From NCBI GenBank assembly GCA_023819035.1, contig JAMWCL010000004.1, forward strand, positions 1 to 52,716: a stretch of DNA of 52,716 nucleotides, read 5' to 3'. The notes under the pieces were generated by a model, which was not told the origin of the DNA, searched no databases, and saw only the letters and a program-made list of their open reading frames with translations. The stretch's first letter is position 1, and every line of letters begins with the position of its first letter. Both the position numbers and the translations under genes were made by a program. Below, piece by piece: positions 7,519-16,208 of this stretch. The DNA comes from Candidatus Omnitrophota bacterium. Its GTDB lineage: Bacteria; Omnitrophota; Gorgyraeia; Gygaellales; Profunditerraquicolaceae.

Positions 7519-7971
7519 TTATTTTATTTTTGATTCCTTAGATTTCTTAAATACTTGAGATTTAGGCCCTAATAAAATACTGATGGTAATAAGCCTTCCT
7601 TTAGGTAATATATTAATAATACAGGTTTCGTTTTCACGCTCAAAATTCATCAAACGCTGACCATATTCTACAACATTTAAAAGATGCCAGTCGTACATCA
7701 ACATCTGTTCTTTATAAAAATTAATTATCCGTTCTACATCAGCTTTACCTTGATATTTTAATAATCCTACACGTACACCTGCAGTTTCAAAGACATAAGA
7801 TTCATTAGGAATTAGTGTAAAACCAGAAGGATAAGGTATATCTGTAAACTTTAACATTGCCGATGGTTCTAATGGGTTTGTTGAACTAATTAAGGAGGCA
7901 TCCTTCTTAGAAACTGTAGTACAACCACCTATATTAAAGATGACAAATAGAATCAAAAATATATATTTCAT
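7519..7971 (-). CDS. Putative lipoprotein of unknown function
   Basis: This 150-residue protein has a lipoprotein signal peptide with lipobox NIGGC (Cys at about 17), so it is likely anchored in a membrane. The mature part contains DIPYPSGFTLIPNESYVFE, a helix with FYKEQMLMYDWHLLN and a strand-rich end. This recalls small envelope proteins of diderms in which a 'fixed time-point' helix precedes a beta sheet, but no named family is recognised. It overlaps the PHP gene by 4 nt (ATGA), so the two are coupled. Confidence 0.8.
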   Translation of the reverse strand: MKYIFLILFVIFNIGGCTTVSKKDASLISSTNPLEPSAMLKFTDIPYPSGFTLIPNESYVFETAGVRVGLLKYQGKADVERIINFYKEQMLMYDWHLLNVVEYGQRLMNFERENETCIINILPKGRLITISILLGPKSQVFKKSKESKIK

Positions 7972-8621
7972 CTTACCTCCTTCTCTTTTAAAAAATAAAG
8001 AACCCGCTTGTTTATTGCCTCAAGATCCTTTTGTGTAAGACCTGCCTTAAAAGCAAAGTTGTTTAATTCATCAAGCTTGATAATATCCTCGGGTTGATGA
8101 CTATCAGTATTTAAGATTAAAGGGGCATCGATCTTTTTAGCATACTCTACTACATAAGGATTTGTCTCCGAATGACCTTTTCTTGAGGTTATCTCTAAAA
8201 ATATCCCCTTTTTTTTAGCTAATCTTACATCCTGCTCTTTGATTAAACCCGGATGAGCCAGAATGTCAATATCTGCCAATAAAGCAGCGTGATTAGTCCC
8301 CTTTATTACTGGCTCAACTAAGGTCTCTCCGTGGGCAACAATAACCTTTATTCCTTTTTTACGCGCAAGATTAGCCAGGGGTTTAAATTGCTCAAGAGGT
8401 AAATGCGTTAATTCAATTCCCGGCAAAACCTTTATCATAGAATCATCTGGCCAATGTTTACAGAAATTCATAATTGCCTGAACAGTAAATTCAATATTGC
8501 TGTAATCTGCGTGGTCGGTGATTGCGATTATCTTATAACCTAAAGAAGCATACCGAACAGCTACTTCCGAAGGAAGCAATACCCCATCGCTTAATAAAGA
8601 ATGGCAATGAAGGTTATACAT
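7968..8621 (-). CDS. PHP-domain phosphoesterase
   Basis: This 217-residue metal-dependent phosphoesterase is of the polymerase and histidinol phosphatase superfamily. The metal ligands are visible in order: NLHCHSLLSDG (about 3-13), AITDHADYSN (about 34-43), a Glu in PGIELTH, VAHGE, DILAHPGL and the late LNTDSHQPED. It could act on histidinol phosphate or on small nucleotides; the his genes are 19 kb away, so the context does not decide. The start lies 13 nt after a tRNA gene and lacks a Shine-Dalgarno. Confidence 0.85.
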   Translation of the reverse strand: MYNLHCHSLLSDGVLLPSEVAVRYASLGYKIIAITDHADYSNIEFTVQAIMNFCKHWPDDSMIKVLPGIELTHLPLEQFKPLANLARKKGIKVIVAHGETLVEPVIKGTNHAALLADIDILAHPGLIKEQDVRLAKKKGIFLEITSRKGHSETNPYVVEYAKKIDAPLILNTDSHQPEDIIKLDELNNFAFKAGLTQKDLEAINKRVLYFLKEKEVR

Positions 8622-8634
8622 TTTTAAAGATTAC

Positions 8635-8708
8635 TGCCCCAGGGCGGACTCGAACCTCCGACACCAGGTTTAGGAAACCTGTGCTCTATCCAACTGAGCT
8701 ACTGGGGC
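8635..8708 (-). tRNA. tRNA-Arg (anticodon CCT)
   Basis: A 74-nt cloverleaf: acceptor GCCCCAG/CTGGGGC, D arm GCTC...GAGC, anticodon stem CAGGT/ACCTG with loop TTCCTAA, T loop TTCGAGT and discriminator A. It reads AGG codons. CCA is not encoded. The T stem GGAGG/CCGCC has one A-G mismatch in its middle. Confidence 0.93.
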
Positions 8709-8753
8709 ATATTCTTTAACTTATTAATTTTCTATAACCTGTAGGATAATTTT

Positions 8754-8781
8754 ATTATAGCATTTGGATATACATTGTCAA
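8754..8781 (-). promoter_or_regulatory. Promoter of tRNA-Arg
   Basis: TTGACA, a 16-nt spacer and TATAAT lie on the minus strand, about 45 nt upstream of the tRNA. No terminator separates the tRNA from the PHP gene, so this promoter may also serve the PHP-lipoprotein pair. Confidence 0.82.
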
Positions 8782-8848
8782 TTTAATCATTTTATCCCTT
8801 TATTCTTAACTTAATTTTTCTATTTAAATTAGGATTAAGTTTAGTCTA

Positions 8849-9922
8849 TCAAGAAAGGAGTCCTTCTACCGCTGAATAAACCTCTTGTACCTTTATACTT
8901 TTAAGGCACCTTAAGTCATACTGACAACCTAAAAATCTAAATTTTTTATAACAGGGTCTGCAGGGAAGATCTTTTTTGATAACTATATTATTTTGACCTA
9001 ACGGATAAGGACCGTAGACCTTCTCATCTACCGGACCAAATATAGAAACCGTCTTTATCCCTAAGGCATTTGCCATATGGACATTGCCACTATCATTGGT
9101 AATTAAAATATTCAGTTTAGAAAGTAAACTTAAATATTGCATAAGAGAAAGCCTTCCTGCTAAATTAATCACTTCCTTGTTAATTTCTTTCTCTATAAAA
9201 TTGACAATCTCTTTCTCCTTTTCATCAGCAAAAAGAATAATTTTTGTATTATATCTATTTAATAATTTTTTTGTAAGTTCGATATAATTCTGTAAAGGCC
9301 AGTATTTTAAATAAGCCTGTTTTCCCCAGCTTGCCCCTCCACAGGGTGCAATACCAATTAGAGGTTTAACTCCCTTTAAATTGTACTCTTTTAAAAAAGC
9401 ATCTACCCAGGCTAATGACTTTTTATCTAAAAAGACATCCAATTTTATACTTTGAGGTGGCTTGGTTTTTAAAAATTTTAAAACCTCTAAATAGTACTCT
9501 ACTACATGTTTATTCTCAAAACCTTCAACATCAATTCCTTCAGTTAAAAATTTTACTTTTTTTTTATAGTTAAGTCCGATTCTTTTCTTAATCCCTGCTA
9601 TTTTACAAACTAGGCTATAGCGATGGTCTAAAGAAAAATCTACCGCGATATCAAAATTTTGTTTTTTTATCTCTGAAAAAAAAATCAAAGCCTCTTTTAT
9701 TCCCTCAATTTTACTTCTTTTAAAAATTTTCTTTAAATCACCTCTGGATAAAGCAAATGTCTTATTAATGAAAGGATTGTTCTTTAAAATCGGTTCCACC
9801 CTTTCATTACACCAATAACCTAAAAAACACTCTGGATAACTTTCTTTTATTACCCTGATCACCGGTGTGGTAAACAAAACATCCCCAATTCCAAAGGGAT
9901 TGATCAGTAAGATTTTTTTCAT
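8849..9922 (-). CDS. GT9 heptosyltransferase-like protein
   Basis: This 357-residue cytoplasmic glycosyltransferase of family 9 (ADP-heptose:LPS heptosyltransferase type) would add a sugar to a lipid-linked core or surface glycan. N-terminal NPFGIGDVLFTTPVIR (about 7-22) is the usual opening. GIAPCGGASWGKQAYLKYWP and ITNDSGNVHMANALGIKTVS form the donor-binding C-terminal lobe. The C-terminal CRPCYKKFRFLGCQYDLRC is cysteine-rich, as is common in the family. Its start overlaps the stop of an upstream remnant (ATGA). Confidence 0.88.
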   Translation of the reverse strand: MKKILLINPFGIGDVLFTTPVIRVIKESYPECFLGYWCNERVEPILKNNPFINKTFALSRGDLKKIFKRSKIEGIKEALIFFSEIKKQNFDIAVDFSLDHRYSLVCKIAGIKKRIGLNYKKKVKFLTEGIDVEGFENKHVVEYYLEVLKFLKTKPPQSIKLDVFLDKKSLAWVDAFLKEYNLKGVKPLIGIAPCGGASWGKQAYLKYWPLQNYIELTKKLLNRYNTKIILFADEKEKEIVNFIEKEINKEVINLAGRLSLMQYLSLLSKLNILITNDSGNVHMANALGIKTVSIFGPVDEKVYGPYPLGQNNIVIKKDLPCRPCYKKFRFLGCQYDLRCLKSIKVQEVYSAVEGLLS

Positions 9923-10065
9923 ACTGGCATAACTATACGCTTAATCTCATTTAAAAAATCCTTTAGATTTTGAGGTATAATATGTCCAATAAATGTTTTT
10001 AAAAAAGAGATAAGGAGTAAGATACTGACAGAAAAATTTTCTATTTTTACCAGGTAGTTGACTAT
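9919..10065 (-). pseudogene. 3' remnant of an unrecognised gene
   Basis: The 336 nt between two glycosyltransferase genes hold no convincing intact gene. One minus-strand frame is open from 10065 to a TGA at 9919-9921 that overlaps the ATG of the downstream GT9 gene (ATGA). Its end, PQNLKDFLNEIKRIVMPV, has normal protein character. Two TAA codons close the frame upstream. The track ORF 9947-10150 in another frame may be the same decayed gene before a frameshift (it contains SVEIEDFLINSQLPG). The family is unknown. Confidence 0.4.
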
Positions 10066-10258
10066 TTATTAAAAAATCTTCAATCTCTACACTTTCTAGC
10101 TTCATATTAAATATTATGATACTTAGGATAAATCCAAAAATATATGCCAAAAATCCTTATAATTCGTCAATCTTCAAATTTAGAGCAATAAAACCAAAGT
10201 GGTGAAAATAGATTAAATTTTGACTCTATTCCTATAGAGATATGATAGATTTTAAGCT

Positions 10259-11125
10259 TCATCTGAATTTATCTAGTTCAAAACCAATTATCTTAAAAAT
10301 CTCTTTTAATCTGTATCTATAGGTATGATTATTTTTTACATACTCAAATCCAGTATAGGCAATTTTTTCTCTTTCATTTTTATTTTCTAAATAATAATCT
10401 ATCTTTTGTTTCAATTCTTTCAATATATCATCAAAAACTACTAGATGCCTTCCTTCCTGAAATATCTCTTCAAAACCGTTATCTTTTATACGATGGGTCA
10501 TCACTAATGCTCCTGCAGACATCGCTTCAAAAATTCTCGCATTTATATCATTATTTATAGGATAATTTACCACAATCCTTGCTTTTGAATAATAATTTAA
10601 AATTTCTGTATAAGGAGCTTTCCCAAAATAGGAATTTGAATAATTTATTTTTAAAATTTCTAAAACCACTTTTCTTAAACTATATTTTCCTTCTGTGCCA
10701 ATAAAACATATATCCCATACCTTTTCTTTATCAGGGATAAATCTAAAATAAGAAGGCACCTCATCACCTGCCCAAGGAATCCAGAAACATAATTTCTTAA
10801 CTTCTTTTTTCAATCTCTCTGCGCCTTATTTTTGCATACAGAAAACAAAGTCATAATTCTTAATTATCTTTTTTATTTTCTTATACGGTTTAGGTAGGTG
10901 TGTATCTGAAACCCAGAAACCAGAAGGATGTAAACTTGAAGGTAAATCTAAGGAATAATCCCCATCATCAATTCTTAAATAGAAATCAAATTCCTTTTTT
11001 ATATTTTGAGCTTCCCTTAAATCAAATTGAGAGATATTGAGTCCGGGATAATCTTTTAAGATCTCTAAGCATCTTTCTCCCAAAGCAACCCTCTGATTAC
11101 GATTATAGATTAATGCAAGTCTCAT
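10259..11125 (-). pseudogene. CgeB-like glycosyltransferase split by in-frame TAA
   Basis: Two ORFs of the track (10826-11125, 99 codons; 10259-10813, 184 codons) lie in the same frame, separated only by a TAA (10826-10828) and GAERL. Read through, they give about 287 residues of a CgeB/DUF3880-type glycosyltransferase: N-terminal domain ending YDFVFCMQK, then CFWIPWAGDEV, DICFIGTEGKYSLR, and the C-terminal IVVNYPINNDINARIFEAMSAGA plus a GFEYVKNNHTYRYRL helix. The reading frame on both sides is otherwise intact, so this is a recent nonsense mutation, an assembly error or a readthrough site. The 5' end overlaps the radical SAM gene by 23 nt. Confidence 0.78.
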
Positions 11126-12047
11126 TTTTATGTTTGTTTTTTATCTTTTTTATCTTTTTCCTTATATTTTTTGAGACCTTAACAATAAAACCCCAAAATG
11201 GTCCGTAAAGAAAATAATAACTTTTTCTCTTTTCTTCTCCTAAATAATTCCAGGGTTGCCAATCTTTAGCAAATTCTTTTATTTCTTTTGTTGTATACTT
11301 TCTATCAACTAATTTTACGCATCCTTTCAAAAAACGTGGGCTCTTTAGATCCTCTAATCTTTTATAATTACTGATGGAGGAATAATCCTTACCTTCTTTA
11401 TTGGACACTGCAGGGTATGGTAAGGCAGCACCACAATTATAACAGTATCTTTTTATCTGATCTTTAAAGTCTTGAGGAGTTTTATTATACCAGCCTTTCT
11501 CTAAAGGATATCCTCCCGGACCATCGAATAACAAATCCATCGCTGCCGCCACCTCACAGAAAAAACCTCCTTTAGGATTTATGGAAGGAGACCATTTCTC
11601 CTGAATCCAACATTTTGAAATCAACTCCTCCATATATGCTTTATCTTCTAAAACATCCTTTATGGCAATAAGTATCGGTTGGTGTTTCTGGAGTGGCGTA
11701 GCATGATCATTATAATAGACATTTTCTTGAAAGGTTTTTCTGATTATACTTCTATATTTTTTCCAATTATATCCTGAAGTCCATAAAAATCTTTTCTCCA
11801 AAGATACTTTTTTGCGAAGGAGTTGACATATCTGATAAAAATTTGGATGTAGTAAAGGCTCTCCACCCATAATCCCAATACCACCTTTAAATCCTTCCAA
11901 GGACTCGATAGCTTTCTCTACTGTTTCTAAATCCATAAAATATGTTTTTTTATGATGACCTACAAAACGGGTGCAATTAGTACATTCAAAAACACAGGCA
12001 TTGGTAATCTCAATCTGTATAAGCCAGGTATCCTTTATTGCCTTCAT
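11103..12047 (-). CDS. Radical SAM protein in glycan cluster
   Basis: This 314-residue enzyme carries the iron-sulfur motif CVFECTNC (CX3CX2C, about residues 18-25) near its N-terminus and a GGEP motif (MGGEPLLHPNF, about 60-70) for SAM binding. Further cysteines in the C-terminal half (GFFCEVAAAM, RYCYNCGAALPYP, GCVKLVD) could ligate an auxiliary cluster. The final 30 residues are lysine-rich. The substrate is unknown. Its position between glycosyltransferases and its overlap with a CgeB-like gene suggest that it acts on a nucleotide sugar, lipid carrier or surface glycan. Confidence 0.85.
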   Translation of the reverse strand: MKAIKDTWLIQIEITNACVFECTNCTRFVGHHKKTYFMDLETVEKAIESLEGFKGGIGIMGGEPLLHPNFYQICQLLRKKVSLEKRFLWTSGYNWKKYRSIIRKTFQENVYYNDHATPLQKHQPILIAIKDVLEDKAYMEELISKCWIQEKWSPSINPKGGFFCEVAAAMDLLFDGPGGYPLEKGWYNKTPQDFKDQIKRYCYNCGAALPYPAVSNKEGKDYSSISNYKRLEDLKSPRFLKGCVKLVDRKYTTKEIKEFAKDWQPWNYLGEEKRKSYYFLYGPFWGFIVKVSKNIRKKIKKIKNKHKNETCINL

Positions 12048-12091
12048 AGCCTTATCCTAATTAAACTTAATAAAATTTTCAAAGTCCTAAA

Positions 12092-13066
12092 TTATACTTT
12101 TAAAATTAATTTAATTTTGTCAAAAACTTCCTCTACAGTAATCTCTGACAGATTTGATTTTTCAATCACTATATGACCTTTTCCCCAAGGCCCCCATCTT
12201 TTAGCAGATTTTGCAGGTATATCATTTCTAAAAAGTGCAATTACCGGAATCCCTACGCAGATTGCCAGATGCACCGGACCGCTATCTCCTGAAACTAATA
12301 ACCGACATTTCTTAAGTAAACTTGCCAATTCTTTTAAAGTAGTTTTACCGGTAAGATTAATTATATTCTTTGCTCCAAGACTAGAAAAATATTGTTTACT
12401 CTTCTCTTCTTCCTCTTTTCCACCAATAATTATTACATTTAAATTACTATTTGCTGAAATTTTTTTTACCAATTCCACAAAATTCTCAATTTGCCATTGT
12501 TTTATGGGATCCGATGTCCAAGGATGTATAGCAATCAAATTAGATACATCTTTAATCTGAGGGATAGCAAAATCTTCAGTAATATTTAAAGATAAGCTTT
12601 TATCCTCTGTCTTTGCGCCAACCAAACCTACCAATTCTAAATTGTATTCTACTTCGTGTTTAAGACCCAGATACTTCTTATCTTTTATTTTATGAGTGAG
12701 CAAAAAATCCCATTTTCGCGCATAACCTACCCTTGTAGGTATACCTATAAGAAAACTAATTATATTTAATTCTTTAGATGGGTTAAGAATTATACAGATA
12801 TCAAACCTTTCCTTCTTAAGTTTATAACTAAACTTTAAAATTTCAAAAAACTTATGTTTTCTGTTTTCCCAAATAATTATCTCATCAATATAAGGAATAT
12901 ACTGCGCTAATTCTTTTGTATAAAGATTTACAACTGCACAAATTTTTGCTTGAGGAAAACTTTCCTTCAAAGCTCTAAAAGCAGGAATATTTAAAAGAAA
13001 CTCACCGAAGCGGTCATTTCTTACTACCAGAATTTTTTTAATTCTTAAAGGATTTATCTGTTGCAT
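12092..13066 (-). CDS. GT9 heptosyltransferase-like protein
   Basis: This second family 9 glycosyltransferase (324 residues) starts with KILVVRNDRFGEFLLNIPAF (about 10-29). It has AIHPWTSDPIKQW in the donor-binding lobe, a short IIIGGKEEEEKS segment and the conserved LVSGDSGPVHLAICVGIPVI. It overlaps the GT4 gene by 13 nt. Together with the 8849-9922 gene it implies a heptose-like or related core sugar in the surface polysaccharide. Confidence 0.88.
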   Translation of the reverse strand: MQQINPLRIKKILVVRNDRFGEFLLNIPAFRALKESFPQAKICAVVNLYTKELAQYIPYIDEIIIWENRKHKFFEILKFSYKLKKERFDICIILNPSKELNIISFLIGIPTRVGYARKWDFLLTHKIKDKKYLGLKHEVEYNLELVGLVGAKTEDKSLSLNITEDFAIPQIKDVSNLIAIHPWTSDPIKQWQIENFVELVKKISANSNLNVIIIGGKEEEEKSKQYFSSLGAKNIINLTGKTTLKELASLLKKCRLLVSGDSGPVHLAICVGIPVIALFRNDIPAKSAKRWGPWGKGHIVIEKSNLSEITVEEVFDKIKLILKV

Positions 13067-14199
13067 AAATTCTTATATATCTTTAATGTCTCTGAAGCAG
13101 TTTTTCCCCATGAAAAATTTTTTAATCTTTCTCTACCTTTTCTTATCAAATAGTTTTGTAAATCCTCTTTTTTTAAGAGATCTATAATTTTAAAACTTAA
13201 ATCCCTATAATCATCCGGATTAAAATATACCACTGCATCACCTGCCACCTCCGGAATTGCTCCTCTATCTGAAGATATTAATGGCACCCCGCAGGAAAAA
13301 CATTCCAGAATCGGTAGACCAAATCCTTCATATAAAGATGGTATAATTGCTATCTTTGCTTTAGAAATAAGAGCCTTCAGCTCTTCTGTAGGTATCCAGC
13401 CTGTAATTATAACCTTATCCTGAAGTTTTAACTTTTCAATGCGCTTAATCAGTTTTATATATTCTATAGATTCATTATAAAAATTTCCTGTATATACTAA
13501 TTTAAGATTATTATTTATTTGGCTTAAGCAATCATAAAATCCTTCCAGCACAATTAAAGCATTTCGCCGGAGATGATCTATTCCTAAAGGATCAATAAGA
13601 TATTTATCCTTTGTTAAATTGTATTTAGATAAAATTGTTTCTATATAATTCGATTCCATCTCTTCACTAAACTCTTCATCTAAACCTAAATAGACTACCT
13701 TTACCTTATCTTTCTTAACTTTTAATACTCTGACAATATCCTCTCTACTTTTATAAGAATCAGTAATAATCAAATCCGCCAGATGTGCAGATAAAAGATG
13801 TCTTAATTTATACCGGATTTCTTTCCTTTTATTTTTAAAATGTCCACCCAAAATCCAGGGGGCTAAATCATGAATAGTTAAGATACAAGGACAACTTTTA
13901 AAAAAAGGAATTCCCCAATTCCAAGTAGCATGATATAAATCTATTCTATACTCTTTTAATTTTTTAGGCAGATATTTAGAAAACCATCTCTTTTTTTCTT
14001 TTTTACTAGAAGCAAAAATAACCTTTGTAATCCGGGGGGTATTAAAAACATCATACTGTGCTTGAATGGGATTATCTGAAAAAAGAAACAGTTCTATAGA
14101 TTTATCAAGCTTTATAATATTCTTTACTAAATTAAAAACGTAACTGGAGATTCCACATTTTGGATAATACATAATTCTGGCATCGATAGCAATCCGCAT
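13054..14199 (-). CDS. GT4 glycosyltransferase
   Basis: This 381-residue GT-B glycosyltransferase of family 4 has an N-terminal acceptor lobe with CGISSYVFNLVKNI and DLYHATWNWG, and a C-terminal donor lobe containing YTGNFYNE, ITGWIPTEELKALISKAKIA, the signature PSLYEGFGLPILECFSCGVP (about 290-309) and GRERLKNFSWGKTA. It lies 1 nt from the FkbM gene. It is a retaining transferase by family; the sugar and acceptor are unknown. Confidence 0.9.
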   Translation of the reverse strand: MRIAIDARIMYYPKCGISSYVFNLVKNIIKLDKSIELFLFSDNPIQAQYDVFNTPRITKVIFASSKKEKKRWFSKYLPKKLKEYRIDLYHATWNWGIPFFKSCPCILTIHDLAPWILGGHFKNKRKEIRYKLRHLLSAHLADLIITDSYKSREDIVRVLKVKKDKVKVVYLGLDEEFSEEMESNYIETILSKYNLTKDKYLIDPLGIDHLRRNALIVLEGFYDCLSQINNNLKLVYTGNFYNESIEYIKLIKRIEKLKLQDKVIITGWIPTEELKALISKAKIAIIPSLYEGFGLPILECFSCGVPLISSDRGAIPEVAGDAVVYFNPDDYRDLSFKIIDLLKKEDLQNYLIRKGRERLKNFSWGKTASETLKIYKNLCNR

Positions 14200-14200
14200 C

Positions 14201-15229
14201 TCAGAAATTATAGTGATTGCTGTTTATCGCAAATAAAATCCCAGTTATCGAGAAAGCGCTTCTGGTCCAATTCTCTATCTTTACTTTAAATCCTGAATTG
14301 TTAAGATGTTCGATTAAAGGAGCGGGGTCTTTATGATATTCTATTAATATAATCTTTATTTTTTTTAATGTTTCAGTGGGACAGGAAAAAATGGCTGGGA
14401 ATTCTGCTCCTTCACAGTCCATTTTAAGTATATCAATCCTTTCCATATTTTCTATCAATTTAAAAAAAGAGACAATTCTTAAAGAAATAGTCTTTGCTTG
14501 ATTTGTCTGTTTATACCCGAATGTTCCACCCGGACCATAAAAACTATCTTCTTTAATTTCCACTATACCCTCTTTATCACCTACACCAAAATTAAAAACC
14601 TCTATAGAATTATTAAGATTATTTAAATCTATGTTCTTTTTACAAACCTCAAAAAACAAAGGATGGGGTTCATAGGCATAAACTTTTCTTGCCCCTTTAT
14701 TGCAGAATAAAACAGCAGTATCTCCGATATAAGCACCAATATCTAAAACAAAACTATCTTTTAGATATGGATAAATAAGGCTATATTGATTATCCCTGAA
14801 AGATTCTCTCAATATCTGCCAATCAGAAATAAATCTTTTTCGTATAAAAAACTTTGTAATTTTGTCAATTTCCACCAGAAAAAAATCATTATCATAATCG
14901 CTAAATTTTATCTGATTATCCAAAAGTTCCTTTATGGTTTCTAAGGCGAATATATCTAAATTACTTTCTTTTCTAATATCTCTGGTTTTATTATAAACAA
15001 TCATTTTATCTTTTTCTTTATAATATTCTAATCTTTTTTCTCTAATCAAATTAAAGATAACCTTAAATAAACCTTTGTTGTAAGTTAACTGGTTTCTGTT
15101 TACTTTAAAAAAAATCCTGTCTGGCTGAGTATTTAAAATTAAGTTTATCTTTTTTTTAAATCCCCATTTTAAGATATAGTAATCCCAGAAGTTCTTACAG
15201 ACTTTAAAGTCACAACTTGATTTTCCCAT
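14201..15229 (-). CDS. FkbM-family methyltransferase
   Basis: This 342-residue protein has a C-terminal SAM-dependent methyltransferase domain: FVLDIGAYIGDTAVLF (motif I, about 161-176), YAYEPHPLFFEVCKKN and IDILKMDCEGAEF, all typical of FkbM. The N-terminal 150 residues are unassigned and may position a glycan acceptor. It is the first gene of the glycan unit and likely O-methylates a sugar of the surface polysaccharide. Confidence 0.85.
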   Translation of the reverse strand: MGKSSCDFKVCKNFWDYYILKWGFKKKINLILNTQPDRIFFKVNRNQLTYNKGLFKVIFNLIREKRLEYYKEKDKMIVYNKTRDIRKESNLDIFALETIKELLDNQIKFSDYDNDFFLVEIDKITKFFIRKRFISDWQILRESFRDNQYSLIYPYLKDSFVLDIGAYIGDTAVLFCNKGARKVYAYEPHPLFFEVCKKNIDLNNLNNSIEVFNFGVGDKEGIVEIKEDSFYGPGGTFGYKQTNQAKTISLRIVSFFKLIENMERIDILKMDCEGAEFPAIFSCPTETLKKIKIILIEYHKDPAPLIEHLNNSGFKVKIENWTRSAFSITGILFAINSNHYNF

Positions 15230-15364
15230 CTTATTAATTAAGTTCTTTATTTTAACCTATTTTAAATTTCTTAGAAATTAAAATTTCTTTCTCTGTTTCA
15301 AACAATATAAAGGTCCTTTTAACCAAATGTTATCGCAAATCACAATTATATAAAATTATGTTTA

Positions 15365-15393
15365 ATTATAGATAAAATCTAAAGCTATGTCAA
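15365..15393 (-). promoter_or_regulatory. Consensus promoter of the glycan cluster
   Basis: A perfect TTGACA, a 17-nt spacer and a perfect TATAAT lie on the minus strand, followed by a leader of about 130 nt before the FkbM ATG. The leader is AT-rich with a small inverted repeat (AGAAATT/AATTTCT). No riboswitch or other known leader was recognised. Confidence 0.88.
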
Positions 15394-15422
15394 AGAGAAC
15401 CTAATACACTGTTTATAAAGAT

Positions 15423-16208
15423 TTATATAAAATTAATAAGGTTGATAAAATCCTTTAAGGAAAGCTTTTCTGCACGGATAGAAGGATTAATATTATATTT
15501 AATAAAAAATTGTTGTAATTTTTCTTCGGGTATTAAATCCTTTAAGCTATTTTTAAGCATCTTTCTTCGATAATTAAAAGCAGTCCGAATAATTCTTAAA
15601 AGAAATGATTCATCATTAACCATTATTGGATAAGCCCTGAACTTTAATCTTATAAAACTTGAATCAATTTTGGGTTTCGGGAAAAAGGAGGTTTTTTTAA
15701 TCTTAAATAAAATTTCTGGCTCGCTATAATATTGAACAAAACAACTCAATGCTCCATAAAGTCTTGAACCAGGTTGGGAAATCATTCTTTTAGCAAATTC
15801 TTCTTGAACTGTAATAAATATATCTTTGATCTTTTCTTTATATTTAAATAGCTGTTCAATTATAGGGGTAGTAATATAATAAGGGATATTACCAATAACC
15901 TTAATCTTATCTTCTATTTTATTCAAGAAATTTTGAAAATTAAATCTTAAAATATCTTGCCTTATTACTTTTGTATTAGAATAATCTTTAAGATTTTTTT
16001 TTAAAAGCGTACATAAATCCTTATCTAATTCAATAGCATACAAAGATTTTACCTTTTTCGCTATCTGGCAAGTAAGCTCTCCCCTCCCTGCCCCAATCTC
16101 TAAAACAATATCTGAAGGATTGAATTCACATGCAGTAATAATTTTGTTTTGGATATTCCTATCAATTAAGAAATGCTGACCTAAACCCTTCTTAGGTTTA
16201 ACGTACAT
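15423..16208 (-). CDS. rsmA: 16S rRNA (adenine(1518)-N6/(1519)-N6)-dimethyltransferase
   Basis: This 261-residue enzyme (KsgA) dimethylates two adjacent adenines near the 3' end of 16S rRNA during 30S maturation. The N-terminal KPKKGLGQHFLID is family-typical. VLEIGAGRGELT (about 36-47) binds SAM, IGNIPYYITTPII (about 101-113) is the catalytic NPY-type motif, and FFPKPKIDSSFIRL follows. It overlaps pdxA by 28 nt, a frequent neighbour in diderms. The length is normal. Confidence 0.95.
   Translation of the reverse strand: MYVKPKKGLGQHFLIDRNIQNKIITACEFNPSDIVLEIGAGRGELTCQIAKKVKSLYAIELDKDLCTLLKKNLKDYSNTKVIRQDILRFNFQNFLNKIEDKIKVIGNIPYYITTPIIEQLFKYKEKIKDIFITVQEEFAKRMISQPGSRLYGALSCFVQYYSEPEILFKIKKTSFFPKPKIDSSFIRLKFRAYPIMVNDESFLLRIIRTAFNYRRKMLKNSLKDLIPEEKLQQFFIKYNINPSIRAEKLSLKDFINLINFI

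Noticed and set aside
9947-10150. Minus-strand 67-codon ORF as an intact gene
   Set aside because: It has no ribosome site and ends before the next gene; a different frame carries the coupled stop. It is treated as a decayed gene piece.
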